NCBI GenBank assembly: GCA_963971285.1
Contig: OZ020257.1
Location: forward strand, 17,560,602-17,624,601
Direction of reading: 5' to 3'
Source: Astropecten irregularis
Lineage: Eukaryota > Echinodermata > Asteroidea > Paxillosida > Astropectinidae
DNA length: 64,000 bases
Shown piece after piece: positions 33,301 to 44,985 of the stretch; the first letter of the stretch is position 1; every line of letters starts with the position of its first letter. Below the pieces are notes generated by a model that was given only the letters and a program-made list of their open reading frames with translations, ran no database searches and was not told the DNA's origin. Position numbers and translations under genes: made by a program.

Positions 33301-36300
33301 CCTAGGCACTGTAGCTCGAAAGCCTGATGAAACCTGTTATGGAAAGATGATGAGAAGAAGATACAGCTTTAGAAGAGGGAGGAAAACCCCAGAGTAATAT
33401 TCTGGGTAAAACCCCACAGAATCAGGTAGGGTCTGAAAACCCAATCCACTTGTGGATTAAGTAGGACTTGAACCCGGTCCGCAGAGGTGAAAGGCGAGGA
33501 AAGAACCGCTACGCCAACCTGACTCCCTCATACAGTGCCTTCGATGTTTCATTCCTCCCATGCTTCGATACAAGCATCATTCCTCCCAAGTAACCAGGCA
33601 CGATTGTTCTATACTTGGCAACGGGAAAGGAACAAGCCGCGGCCACTTAGCAAAAATATTTGACTTCAACAAAGTCTCAAGTCAAAGAGTTACATGCTGC
33701 TCTGAATAGGACAAGCACTAAAACACACAGACAACGATAACTGTGGAAGTCAGTTCAAACAAAAATGGACAATGGAGCTAGAGTAAGAAGAAAAGGAGAC
33801 GACATGCATAAGCTAAGTTGTTAACTTTTTACACATGTCAAGGATGTAGGCCCTATGTCATTTTTGCTAGGTTGGTGCTATACAGTACATAATTTATTTC
33901 TTATATACATGATGAGTTACTCTGTTTTAAAGGTAATATCATACTTTGTTTTTTTTTTGTCAAAGAAATGCAGATTCATGGACAAATATATCAAGAAAGA
34001 TACAGTAACAGTCTTCTTCTGCCCACTTTTTGAGAAAACAGTGAAAAACGGCCACAGTATTTCTTAAGTCTTTTCTCTTTTATTTTTGATCTTTTAAAAG
34101 ATCAAAAAGATTTTCGGTCGTTGTTTTATTAATTTTGGATAAATACAGCATTTCAGGCGGAAAAAAATAACGATATGTTTCTACCACCACCATCCTCAAA
34201 CCCTATAGGTAAATCTGTGAACATATCTGTTTTTGGTTTCTTACCAAAGTATGATACAACCTTCAACTTTATTAGCTGTTATATAGGTGCCCTAAACAAA
34301 GAAACTCAAAGCGACAAGTAGAATATGCTCACTATCTTCCAATATATTTGCTCTTTCTATAACTGCATCAAGAATCGAATGGTATGCCGAAGTTGAAGAG
34401 ATTACGGCATCGAGAAATAAATTGGCAAGAGTTTGGATGAATTCTACGGATTGTCTTTGTAAATTTCCGTCAACATCTTTATCATCTGATGGTTTATCAT
34501 CCCATATGGAGCTGTCGCTATGGTAACGGGATGTTTAAGTGAGAAGTGCTGTCATCCTATTATACATAACACACCGGCCTGCATGGCGCAATATATTGGG
34601 GATGTGTTAATGGAATTTTCTCAGCTCGTAGCCAAGTACATCGGTCAAAATAAAAGCCCCTCTTCGGACCATATCATCCTTGGTTTCACACCTGGTCTGG
34701 GCCCTAGCCACAAACCATCGCATTGTCGCAGCGTGGTCGTGGATAGTTTGACACCTTCAGACCTTAAACCAAATTCAGTCACAGTGCTGCTTCACTAATA
34801 AAAGAAATAAATTCAAGAAAGTCTTCATTGGTAGAATCAGAATTGACAATCAAACCTTCAAGCGATGTTTTCTTGCATGGTTTCACCATAAATCCAGTTT
34901 GTTATTATAACATCAACTTGATCCTTTTTTGCTTGCAACTTGATTTTATTCAGGCAGGAGTTTTGTTAGTACTTGAGCAAGTTCTTAATTCATTCATATT
35001 TGCATATTAACTTGATAAGTATTTTCTTATGAAAAGAGGTATAGTTCATCGTGGAAAATTGTAAATGGTTGATGTCTCATGATGTTTGCTGAAAGGTAGC
35101 AACGTTTCGGCTGCAGACTGCTAGCCTTTATCAAGCTGATGAAGACACTTGCACTGCCTCAATCTTTTTTTTACCAAACATATTATTGTTCTGTGATACT
35201 TCATCAAAGTAGGCAAGTTCGCTGTTTTAATTTATTAATTACTTTATACCCTTCCACAACCCATCGGAAATAAACTAGGTCTCAAGCACGAGCTGCGTGC
35301 CACGGGCCCTGTAAAAGTTAAACAAGACAGGCCTCAAATTTCCTGTTTGTTAGCGTCTGACCACTTTCGAGTTCGGCGCATCCGATTCAATTTGTAATAT
35401 TAGATTTCATCGCAGCAGATGTCCTTGCGAGTTATAATGTATCACACCTATTGCTTCCCGTTCCTTTTCCCCCTGGCTTTTGACAAGTAACCGAGGGACC
35501 TGGTTTTGATATGTGGCAACCTCCGTTAGCAAAGTACCTCTTACATCCGCTCCCATCTTGCCGTGTTTCTCCCCTTCTGACCCGCCGTATCCATGGTCAC
35601 ATTTTAACAGTGGCGACTGGACGCGCCTGACTTGCGAAGCCAAACGATTTTCGATTCAATCTGCTGTTAGGTTTTAACGCGCACAAAAAGGCAACATGTC
35701 CGGAGGCGTTGGGCTTTTGTTTTTTCTTCTCCATCGCAAAAATCGATGTCGTCTGCCACTGCTTGTCAAAAATACTAAGATTATCCATACAGTGGAATGT
35801 GTAAATGCTGTGGTTGACATATTATGGTCTGGCTGCAGACTCCGTATACAGGTTTCCGCTGTAAAGCCCGTTGCTAGGCTGCATGACGACATTACACTTT
35901 GTCAAACACTAATGGAGAAACAGTTCATTAATAATTATAGTAATCAAAATGATTGATATCAAGCCATAATTATCCAGACTAAGTGCATATGTCTAAGGGC
36001 GATGTCTAAGTACGATGTAATTTACGATTCGAAATATCATGTTACGTTTGCACAGCCTTCTTCCATCCAGTGCGTTGACATCAACTTTATAACCATTAGT
36101 TTTCACGTCATTAATGTTGAACATAACAGTAATTTGATGTCGTTATATGAGTATTAGAACGAGTTATGGAAGTGTTGTATATGTTGCATGGTTCTTTACT
36201 CAAACCAAATTAATGACTCTATCCACTCTATTACGATTAAGTGCTTTCTATTAAATCACTATACGTAAATTACCGCAATTACCGCATGGTTAATCAATTA

Positions 36301-39300
36301 CAAGATAATGGATTAGAGGCATGGTCTGTACACATGATGAGTGTCAGTACAGAAAAAACTGCTTAGCATTTCTACATAATTATTAAGCAAAAATAAACCG
36401 GGAACCAGTTGCAAGCGATAACAAATACATTTTATCTTTGGTTGGTTACCTGTGTTTTCTATTAAGGATCTTTGTCCTTCTTAAGTATCTCATTGTCTTA
36501 AGTATCTCTTAAAAATCTCATTAGTTCATTTACAGAATTCAGGAAATTTCTATAATGGAGATTTAAATTTATTTTCGGGAGTTATCTCACTTTTGGGTGC
36601 CCTGTTTTGTGATAGTCTGTGCATTTACCATTCCCTATTTTTCTGCAGGATTTCTTGATGCCGAAGAATCTGGTCCAGAAGGACAAGGAACAGGTTTTAC
36701 GGAGCAGAGTGTCTGAGGCAGTGCACGTGTACATGGACAAGATGGTCCGTAGCGGAAGGGATCCTCTTAAGGAGATGGCCCAGGCTCAACGATCGACCAG
36801 CCCCACTCATATCCGATACAGTAGAGGTAAGACTCTCCAAAGATGATTCCGTGGACGGCTTAACACAGTGTGGATGCAATAGGTTAATGGAGCAACTGGT
36901 TAAATTTAGATCTGAAAGAAATGGTGCTAAAATAATAGAATGAGTTCTTTCACAGACATCTGCCTTCTAGAAGGAGTTTTTGTTTTACAAGGTGTACCTT
37001 GAATCTGCTTCTTTATACTCAGTGTAAGTCTTGTGTCGATTGGTCCCGGACTAAGGTGCGATATATGAATACAGTTTATTATTCTTGCATAATTATGGAT
37101 TCCACGAATTTCATTGGGCGTCGCATGAAGACTAATGTAGTAGGCCTATACACCTTGAAGGCCGGTGCATGCTTCAAAAAGGTTACCGTTCCTTATTATC
37201 TTCACATAAAAATCAAGAAACTTGCCAAATTTAGAGTGGGGTGGGGCCAGCATAGCAATCAACCTTTGACCTGTGCCACCCCCTTTTATTTCACAACTCC
37301 TCCCCTTGCACCTCAGCCTCTCCTAAGGTTGATCTCTTGGACGACTTTGTCAAGCCCTCCGTTACTATGCTGGACAAGGTCAGAAAACAGGACCGGAAGC
37401 AGATGAAGAGGGAACGTAAGTAACCTCCGGTAGAGAGGTCACGACTTCCGGTTGTTGCATGCTGGTGTCTGTTATTAACTGTCGTGGTGGAGTCATTTTC
37501 TACTCGTTCAATGGAGTTTTCTTTCTTTGACAGTTTTCCTATAATTTGGTGTGGCTGACGGTGACACTCGTATCTCGTCTGAATGGAGTTTGGGGAAATA
37601 TAACTAAACTAGCATTGTTTAACATAAAAAGATTTCCGGTTTGGATACTAATAAAGTGTGCTACTTTTATGAACTATAGGCTCAATGCTTGCCTCGTCTT
37701 CTCCGAACTTTCGTAAAGTTTCTTGGCCCTGTGGCCAGGTTCTTCAAACGTAAGATGCAATAAGTGTAGATAGTTCCGCACATTATGGGTTGAATTCTAT
37801 GAGTTGCAGTATATTGATGCGTTCATAGACTCCGGTAACCATTTGGCCACAGCGCCACAGTACTTGATAACCGAATTCTATTTCCATTTCTTGATGAACC
37901 TATAACTTTCTATTCTCACTTTTAATCGTTCATGCTGTTAATAACTGCTGAAAATAATGAAATGTTCTTCTGTGTTTAATGTATTCTGTCCTCTTATTAA
38001 AATTTATTTGATCTGTTTTGATAAACTGTATAATATCTATTGTTGTATAGACTTCTTACCGTTGTTTGTCTTTCTCCTTCAAATCTAACGGACAAATACT
38101 CAGTGAGATGGTTTGTTGTGTGCGACAATAACTTAACAATGAACACAAATACGAAATAAATCTTATGAATTTCTGTCGTTCCACCAATTTCAGAATTGCT
38201 AATGAGACCCGCTGGTTCTTTCATAACTTGTCCCCTTCGGTATACCGGTAACACGGTAAACCGTACCGCTACTAAACTATAATGAGACCCATTTTCTATA
38301 CGAAGACACCAATTCAGCCTAAGTTGGAGTCACTGATAAAGTGTAACATGATCGTACAAAGTTTGACAATGCTGAAAAAAGACACTACCGACTTGACGGA
38401 ATGCTCCCCCAAGACACAAAACCAGAAACCCTTTTCGATGATCCGAATACAGCGAATACAACTCGTATGAGTTTATCCAGATACAGTATTTCCTGACACC
38501 TTGTTTAATGATCGTCATTCATCAGGTGGCAACAGCTACAAGAAGGCATCCAAGTCCTACGGGGACCTGCCTAATGAATACGAGGAGGAAGGCGAAGAAG
38601 AGATCATCGTCAGGATACCAGCCAAGGTCCATGATAAGTCCAAGACAGTCCGGTATAGGGTGGTACGCCAACCAGATGCACCGATGGACCAGTGGGTCTC
38701 TGTCAAAGGTATACCAAGTCACATAGGGAAATTGAAACGAAGTCCCTGGTCACCACTCACCAGGCTATCATGACTTTAAAACTCTCGAAACCATCTCAAC
38801 TCCCTGGGGAGCGTAATTATGCTGTATAAAAAAGACACACAAAGGCTAATCAAGCACACAAAGCCATCTCTACCCTCACAGGTATCCATTTACTCCTGGG
38901 TGAAGAGGAGCAATATGTGACAACTTCTTGCCCAATGACGCAATCACAACTTGCCAATGGCTGGATTCGAACCCACAATCTGTTGATTCACCAACAGATC
39001 TTGAGCAGGACTCGCCTCACCCAACAAGTCATTGTACTATAGCTAAGCCCATCGACGAAGAATGGAAAATAATAATCATTGCACCAATTATTGGTAAACA
39101 TGGAATACAAGGCCTTCTATTTGCAAAGAGATGATGTAACTAATGTTTGGACATGGTTTAACAGCCAAAGACACCTTTACTTTGACAGGTAACCTTCCCA
39201 GTCCGGCCGGTATCAAGAGAGCTCACACGCCGCCGACCCCTCCAGTCCAATCTGCCCATCGGCCCTGCTCAGCCGCGGTGTCCCAACAAAAACATCTTCG

Positions 39301-41645
39301 TAGTAAATCAGTACCCGTCATGATGGACAAGGTAAGTGAACAAAACATCATCGGAATCGATCACATTTTGCAGTTTGACCAGCATGAAGCACGTGAAAAT
39401 TGTTGATTTTGCTGTGTTGCACAGTCTAACTGATTTATCATAATTTGCCTACATTATTGATTCATTTTATTTAAGCATTTTGCTTTCATCATTTACATTT
39501 TATAGCGAAAACAGTTTGAATAAAATTAAATTGTTGTGCTGTGATGACATAATTATCAGAATTTGCTTTGCATTAAAAAATAATCCTGACAGTTTGACTA
39601 ATAACTGACCTCTGGCATGCGTTTTTCGTGGATTTGTTTGTGCTGATGATTAACAGGAATCAATCGCCGAGGAGAAGGTTGACCAGGACGGTTGGGAGGA
39701 TGTTGATGGGGACAATGAGGCTGAGAAGCCCGTGTCCGGGTCGCTTCAGGTACGCTAGACTAACAATGTGTGTGCATGTGCTGGGCGTGGTGATTTTAAT
39801 ACCGCCGTATGAAACTGCCTAATTTTGCTGTCAAATATCAAACACTAGGTGGCAGCAGACTGCTTTCCCCTATGACGTAATCCATGGGACTTTCCCAAAC
39901 CTCGGCTCCTGCTCCATTTCGTGAATCCATTCTAAAAAATAACGTGTATGAAAATACAGCTTTTGGCTGCGGTTCGGAAGTAGATTCTCTGGTTTGAAAA
40001 GTAAAACAGAGCTTCGGCTTCAATGAAAAACAACAACCTATATTTTCAGCATAGATGACAGTAGCGAAGCCGGAGACTGAGCCGAGCTTTGAGAAAGGCG
40101 CCATGCGTCACCTTATCAGGCAAACTAGTCACAATGGTCATTGCAGTAAATGTTGATTTACTGCCCGTCAGAAAAATAATGCCAAAATCAAAAAAGTCAA
40201 TATCTGATATTTTGACACCATGATGTCCTTATGGTTTTAGGATACAGCCCTGAGAGTCGGGCAGGCGACCAAACTACTTTTTGGTCAATATTTTAACAAA
40301 GTCACATGCTTTGGTGATGAGTGTGTCGTTTGATAACCCACGTGTTGTGCGACCAGTGTTGTTCTCAAGTCATCTTTCAAGCCAAACAGGTAAACCTAAT
40401 TGATGATCATGTTGTCTTCTCGTCATCCTCGCAGCGCCCTAAGACTGCTGGAACACTCCTTGCTCGTAAGATGATGGTCCATCCACGGATGAAGAATTGG
40501 ATTGAGGGAGCGACTGATTACGGTAAGATGTGACGCCATCGCGATGGAATAAAAGACTCGCCTGACCAAGTCAGCAGGGTGTATGTAATATACAGTGTTC
40601 GTCTATCAGCTGATGACGGCATCGTTCTTATGATACTTGACTCTGAAGGCCTTAACCTACGCTTAGAGATTCTTGCTCTAATCTAAGATGCTTGCCACAT
40701 CCTAATAGTCTAATCGCCGTGTCTTTCACGGTGCTTCGCCGGCCGAGCTGGAAAAATTCCTTCTTTGAATTGAGCTAAAGGTTGTAGAGTATTATTTTGG
40801 AGAGGCATTTTTGTTATCAGGAATGTGTACATGTATTGCATTTAGAATACCTGCTCTCTCCCTCTCAACAGAAAAAGAGGTCGCCTTCAACATGCTCAAG
40901 ACTCTAAACGGAGGAGAGAAGCCTCCTCACGCCGAAGAATTACAGAAGGTCAACCGGCCTAAGCAGACTAAGAACCTCAGAGCCAGCAGGATTCCTCATG
41001 CAACTCATTTCTACGTTCCCCCGTCACCGGCCCCAAAGAAGCCCGTTCCCGAACGGGAGGGCAAGATGGACGCCACGACCAAAGAATGGATGCGGCAGGT
41101 GGAACAGAAAATCAACGAGTAAGATTGATTACCGTGTGACTCGTGCCACAGTCCAAAACATTTTGCAATAAATTTCCTTCCTAGGAAGTTGGTAGCTTAA
41201 GCATAAAAAAATATACCTCTGGGGTGCGGTGGCCCAGTGGTCTGGCGTGTCGTACTGGCAAGGTCTTGTGGTCAATCTACAGACTGTGGGTGCGAATCCA
41301 ACCATGGGCTAATGGTGCTTGCGTCCTTGGCCCAGCTTCATATGATCAGATGAAGTTATGAATATCTTTCCTGTCTGTTTTGTCTTCTTACTCTTTAGGA
41401 GATCCGCAACCCCGGTTGAGAGAACTTACACGCAGAAGATCCAGCTTCGCCCCACGGTCAGGCGTCAATCACGCCCCAAGTCCCTGGGCGACTATACCCA
41501 CGAGAACAGCTTCTTCAGATTATCCCAACCCAGCTACCGACGCAGTTTCGTCATCGCCCCTGATTGGGTGTCCGAGTCACTGACGCGACGCAGGGCGCTC
41601 AAGGAGAACCTCTCGGCCAATCAGCTTCGTTATGGGTCAGCTTGA
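30332..41645 (+). CDS. Unknown nine-exon gene, 474 aa, disordered basic protein
   Basis: Exons: 30332-30478, 36649-36826, 37317-37415, 38526-38708, 39189-39331, 39657-39749, 40435-40522, 40872-41118, 41399-41645; GT-AG throughout, phases close to 1,425 nt. The ATG has a good context (TTTCACCATGC). The protein is basic, rich in Arg, Lys, Pro and Ser, with no signal peptide or membrane segment. Distinct parts are GDTHYKDTFSKRK and RRNNPHPNEDFLMPKNL near the N-terminus, an acidic run (YEEEGEEEIIVRIP), RPKTAGTLLARKM and WIEGATDYEKEVAFNMLKTL in the middle, and an Arg-rich C-terminus ending NQLRYGSA. I do not recognise the family. Short Arg-rich motifs of this kind occur in sperm and axonemal proteins, but that is only an impression. 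If the eighth exon were not spliced, a stop would occur at 41120-41122. Intron 1 is 6.2 kb and repeat-rich. Confidence 0.8.
30993..31635. mobile_element. Foldback element with ends made of 16-bp tandem repeats
   Basis: The left end (30993-31134) is a run of ACTCGTACCCAAGT-type units; the right end (31491-31635) carries the complement, GGGTACGAGTTAACTT, about nine times at 16-bp spacing. The outermost bases are GGGTCA and TGACCC. The middle (about 350 bp) is AT-rich and non-coding. No unambiguous target-site duplication. Inside intron 1 of the unknown gene. Confidence 0.85.
31690..31842 (+). other. Two GAAACGTCGG motifs, possible Penelope remnants
   Basis: GCCGAAACGTCGGG at 31690-31703 and CCGAAACGTCGG at 31831-31842, direct orientation, about 140 bp apart. 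The shared GAAACGTC is the 3' core of hammerhead-like motifs elsewhere in the window, but no convincing 5' core is seen here. Confidence 0.25.
31955..32080 (+). mobile_element. tRNA-derived SINE or tRNA-like fragment, family 3
   Basis: GGGGGCATAGGTGGCAAGTG starts a tRNA-like region with a D-arm-like part and a perfect box B in GGGTTCGATCCCGGC. No typical anticodon arm is evident and the sequence runs on past the tRNA end, so a SINE head is more likely than a working tRNA gene. Confidence 0.5.
33305..33537 (-). mobile_element. tRNA-derived SINE, family 2, reverse copy
   Basis: The minus strand reads GGGAGTCAGGTTGGCGTAGC, the box-B-like GGTTCAAGTCC and GGGTTTTACCCAGAATATTA, as at 13793-14030. 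In intron 1 of the unknown gene. Confidence 0.8.
33927..34266 (+). mobile_element. TTAA-type MITE, near-complete copy
   Basis: Left end TTAAAGGTAATATCATACTT; right end CAAAGTATGATACAACCTTC as its inverted partner. Interior blocks (TATTTCTTAAGTCTTTTCTC, GATCTTTTAAAAGATC, GGTAAATCTGTGAACAT) recur at 44088-44452 and 63678-63907. Confidence 0.85.
35096..35144 (-). other. Hammerhead-like motif, second type
   Basis: The minus strand reads CTTGATAAAGGCTAGCAGTC, then TGCAGCCGAAACGTTGC. This has the order of a hammerhead core (CUGAUGA-like strand, stem-loop with GGC/GCC closing, GAAAC, GUU), with a degenerate first strand. Similar sequences are known from Penelope-like elements. Confidence 0.4.
38786..39035 (-). 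mobile_element. tRNA-derived SINE, family 1, diverged copy
   Basis: Minus-strand order: GGTTCGAATCCAGCC (box B), TTCACCCAGGAGTAAATGG, ACCTGTGAGGGTAGAGATGG. Box A is poorly kept. Lies in the intron after the exon ending at 38708. Confidence 0.8.
39865..40110. mobile_element. MITE related to 14690-15058
   Basis: Shares ATTTCGTGAATCC, GTATGAAAATA, GAAGTAGATTCTCTGG and AAACAGAGCTTCGGC with 14690-15058. The ends (GGGACTTTCCCAAACCTCGG and GAGCTTTGAGAAAGGCGCC) are partly complementary. Lies in an intron of the unknown gene. Confidence 0.65.
41217..41340 (+). mobile_element. tRNA-derived SINE, family 1, 3'-truncated copy
   Basis: GGGGTGCGGTGGCCCAGTGG (box A) and GGGTGCGAATCCAACC (box B with one change). 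It breaks off after CTTGGCCCAG, before the shared body. Located in the last intron of the unknown gene. Confidence 0.85.
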
Positions 41646-41793
41646 TTTGCATAATATTGGCATATTTATTTGCAAACAGTATACAGTATTAGTACAAATC
41701 AATTGAAAGCGCAATTATATCGAGTCATGGACCCAGACGTTTTTGCTCAAAGCGCTACAAGGATTTTCCAGTCTATTCAAGTGGTGAATACAT

Positions 41794-42104
41794 TGTGGGG
41801 TACGTGGCCTAGTGGTCTGGCGTGTCGTACTCAAGATCTTGTGGTCAATCTACAGATTGTGGGTTCGAATCCAGCCATGGGTTAGTGGTGCTTGCATCCT
41901 TGGGCAAGATGCTTTGCCACATATTGCTTCTCTTCACCCAGGTGTAAATGGGTACCTGTGAGGGTAGAGATGGCTTTGTGCTTGATTAGCCTTCGTGCGC
42001 CTAGTACAGCAAGCAGTGCCTACTTCTTATACTATAAGAAGTTGAGATTGTTTCAGGAATGTAAATGTAGCCCGATTACCAGGGATGACAATAATACGCG
42101 CATA
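41794..42104 (+). mobile_element. tRNA-derived SINE, family 1, full copy
   Basis: TGGGGTACGTGGCCTAGTGG, GGTTCGAATCCAGCCATGGG, CTTCACCCAGGTGTAAATGG, an ACCAGGGATGACAATAATAC-like tail and terminal GCGC. Begins 150 bp after the stop codon of the unknown gene, so it may be in its 3' UTR. Confidence 0.92.
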
Positions 42105-42353
42105 GAGACACTCCCCACACCAAAATCTAGATTTCGATGTGGATTTTACAAACCGTACGATTCATGTTTTAGAACAATTACTAGTATCACTTTCACCAGA
42201 GCAGCTAGTATTTTCTCAACATTACACTTTGTTGTGCAATGAAAATTGATTCGTATTTGAATCATAAGCTTTAATTTTAGCTGCGAAATGGGCACCAGTT
42301 TAACCAGCGAACATCTTTTTGTGCGTTTGCTTGATATAAAGTCAGTTACAGTC

Positions 42354-42542
42354 ATTGATCTCCATTAGAAAGACTTCCTAATGGAGATCAATGGTTACTG
42401 TTCATGGCTCGACAATACAGGCTATAACTGCGCCACCAAGAGTTTGCAACGGGTTGGCCAATCACAATGCTCGGAATCTGTCGACCCTTTCAGGCATTGT
42501 GATTGGCCAACGCGTGGTAAACTCTTGGTGACGCACTGCAGT
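42354..42542. repeat. Two adjacent hairpins
   Basis: First, 42354-42394: CATTGATCTCCATTAG is mirrored by CTAATGGAGATCAATG with a loop of about 9 nt. Second, 42427-42542: CCACCAAGAGTTT and GTTGGCCAATCACAATGC are mirrored by GCATTGTGATTGGCCAAC and AAACTCTTGGTG. The second looks like a small MITE. Confidence 0.8.
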
Positions 42543-42911
42543 ATTTGGAATCGCCTGAATTGCATTTTGGCGCGAATTTGACAATCAGTATTTTAAAACT
42601 CTCCACATTTTTAGAGAAGAAAAAGAGTCAGAAGATGTTGATTCAAAATCTGTTCTTTGGTGTGCTATACCTTTATCGTGTGTATAATTCGTCAATATTG
42701 ATCAGTGTGCTCATTTAATGAATTCTCGTATAAGAAACTTACGGACTTTCCTTCAAAATAAAATTTTAAACAAAGATCTTTATTTAGATGAAAATGCTGG
42801 CGATAAAGCAGCTAATGTAGTTTAGGCATTGCCTAATTTCCTAGCAAATTTCTTGGTATTAATGTGTTTAAAACTGTCATTTATCAACTTGAACAAGAAT
42901 AATGAGAAGGT

Positions 42912-43270
42912 GTTCGATGGCTCAGTTGGTAGAGCGACGGTACGATCAGGCGCGGTTCTACGGGGGGGTTTGTCTAGCCCCCTCCCCCCCAAAATAAATG
43001 CAAGTGAAAAAAAAAAATCTTGAAAATACTGGATTTTTTCAGTTATTAAGCGCCAATTACATAAAACGCGTTGTGTGGGCTATAATGTGCATGTTTTTTG
43101 ACCCCTAATAAGACATAGCAGAAGCGAGTGTTAGAAGAACCAAAAATATTGGGTCTTCTAGCCCCCAACAAAATAATGGCTCTTCTAGCCCCCCAAAAAT
43201 TGTGACTCTAGAACCGCGCCTGGGTACGATATTCAGGAGGTCGCAGGTTCGAATCCCGCTCCAGCAAGTT
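42912..43270 (+). mobile_element. tRNA-like sequence interrupted by a MITE
   Basis: Without the insertion at 42947-43222, the sequence has a good D arm (GGCTCAGTTGGTAGAGCG), box B (GGTTCGAATCCC) and an acceptor stem pairing at six of seven positions. The anticodon stem does not pair. More likely a SINE head or tRNA relic than an active tRNA gene. Confidence 0.5.
42947..43222. mobile_element. hAT-like MITE with 8-bp target duplication
   Basis: 276 bp with perfect 14-bp terminal inverted repeats CAGGCGCGGTTCTA / TAGAACCGCGCCTG. It is flanked on both sides by GGTACGAT (42939-42946 and 43223-43230). An 8-bp duplication and ends starting CAG are typical of hAT elements. The interior is short, non-coding and has repeated TCTAGCCCCC blocks. 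Confidence 0.93.
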
Positions 43271-44087
43271 CCTTGCAATGACTTAGTTTAAATCCATTTA
43301 GTTTCCCTTATGGTTTATCTGATTGTTTTATTTAATAATTAGTATGAATGTGACTGGTCTGTAGTAGCTCCATTCAAATCTTCTCAGCGGGGGTGCATGC
43401 CACGCATTGAAACGCAACGGTTTCTTAGCTTCATGCTTGTTTGTGTTAAAAATTCAATTTCCAAAAACATTCTCTTTTTTTCTAGGTCTACATTCCGTGT
43501 TGTAGATATTTGTGTTAAAGAATTGATCAAACTTATAATTATCAGGGTCGTTTAAAATGTTTTCATGTATTTTAATGTTCGAGGCAAGTACTTTGGGAAA
43601 ATCGTGCATGTACTTTTTTTAATAGTATATTCAATTCATTCTTTGCATGCACTATTTCAGAGTATCTAGTTCAATCTCTGAGCATAATTTATGAAGTGAA
43701 AATAAGATTCCTTATCCTATTCATTATCATCATCAGTGTTATTGTATGACTTACTTTATTGCAATATTTCAGTATTCGGACTGGTATTTATGTGCTAGCC
43801 TTTCTTCCAGTCACTTCTGCATGCTGTTTTTTTTTATAACTACAAAATTTCTCTTCCTAATTTCCTCAATTAATCTACAGCAATGTTAGCGATTATGCAC
43901 AATATTTTGTAATATTTTCTCAAAAAGTGTATAATTATGATGTTACAGTGTATATGTATATACTTGCAAAAAAATATTAATCGTAGTTTGAAGTGTAAAT
44001 TCCTAATGGTTATTATCTGATTAAATCCATCCTCGTCTTCAAAATAAAAACCGTCTGAATTTCAAGGTTAGAGTCTATCGATTTCTG

Positions 44088-44452
44088 TTAAAGGTAATAT
44101 CATACTTTGGTTTTTATCAAAGAAATACAGATTCATGGGCAAAATATCAAGTAAGATACAGTAACAGTCAACTGTGAAAATTTCAGTCCCATACGGTGCC
44201 CACTTTTTGAGAAACAGTGAAAACGGCCACAATATTTCTTAAGTCTTTTTTCTTTAATTTTTTATCTTTAAAAGATCAAAAATAATTTTGGTCATTGGTT
44301 TGACTCTTTTCTGGATAAATAGGGCCTACAGCATTTCAGGCAGAAATATTTTAACGGTATGTTTCTACCATCACCATATTCATACCCTGTAAGTTAATCT
44401 GATGTGAAGATGTCTGTTTCGGTATGCTACCAAAGTATGATACTACCTTTAA
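44088..44452 (+). mobile_element. TTAA-type MITE, full copy
   Basis: TTAA at both borders. The left end AAAGGTAATATCATACTTTG and right end CCAAAGTATGATACTACCTT are near-perfect inverted repeats of about 20 bp. Best-preserved member of the family. Confidence 0.9.
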
Positions 44453-44697
44453 AACTGAATAACCATGTTATCACAAAATAGATACATCTGGGTTTTTTTA
44501 CTCTTTATTCAGAAGTCTTAAAGTAAACAGTTTCAACTATCTTTCTTTTGTTTTCATCATATACAATCAAGTAGAAAGATGCTAGATCATCAAGTCAACT
44601 ATATAATACAGAGAACACCAAAAAAAGACAGGCCCAATATTTCTTTGCAGAATATTCCCTTCATATCGAATAATTGAATAAGGCCTAAAAAACAAAT

Positions 44698-44985
44698 TGT
44701 TGTGTTGCCCTCAAGTGGAAAAATTAAAATTTTGGGTCGGTCGGTCAATTTTGTTTTTTTGGGTAGACTTTCAAACATTTAAGAATAAATACAGGATGTA
44801 TGGTCACCAGGGCTTATAAATCAACGGTCTTGGGTCGTTTTGAGGAGACATGCTTTTTTACTGCTAAATCTTACATTTTCTGTCAAAAATTGTGAGTTTT
44901 TATACTTTAGGACTCAGAGAAAAAAAAAAAAATCCCGACCCAAAGTTTTGGCATTTTACGGTCGGTCGCTGAGGGCAACACAACA
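44698..44985. mobile_element. MITE with TGTTGTGTTGCCCTCA ends
   Basis: 288 bp with perfect 16-bp inverted ends TGTTGTGTTGCCCTCA / TGAGGGCAACACAACA. Sub-terminal GGGTCGGTCGGTC and its partial complement extend the fold. No coding capacity and no clear target duplication. Confidence 0.85.

Noticed and set aside
33300..33335. CTGATGA near GAAAG as a hammerhead core
   Set aside because: CTGATGA runs straight into AAACC without room for stem II; it is at the edge of a SINE.
34520..34798. 92-codon ORF in intron 1 of the unknown gene
   Set aside because: No family similarity and no splice borders; may be transposon debris.
42912..43270. Functional tRNA gene
   Set aside because: The anticodon stem does not pair even after removing the inserted MITE, and the T stem has a mismatch.
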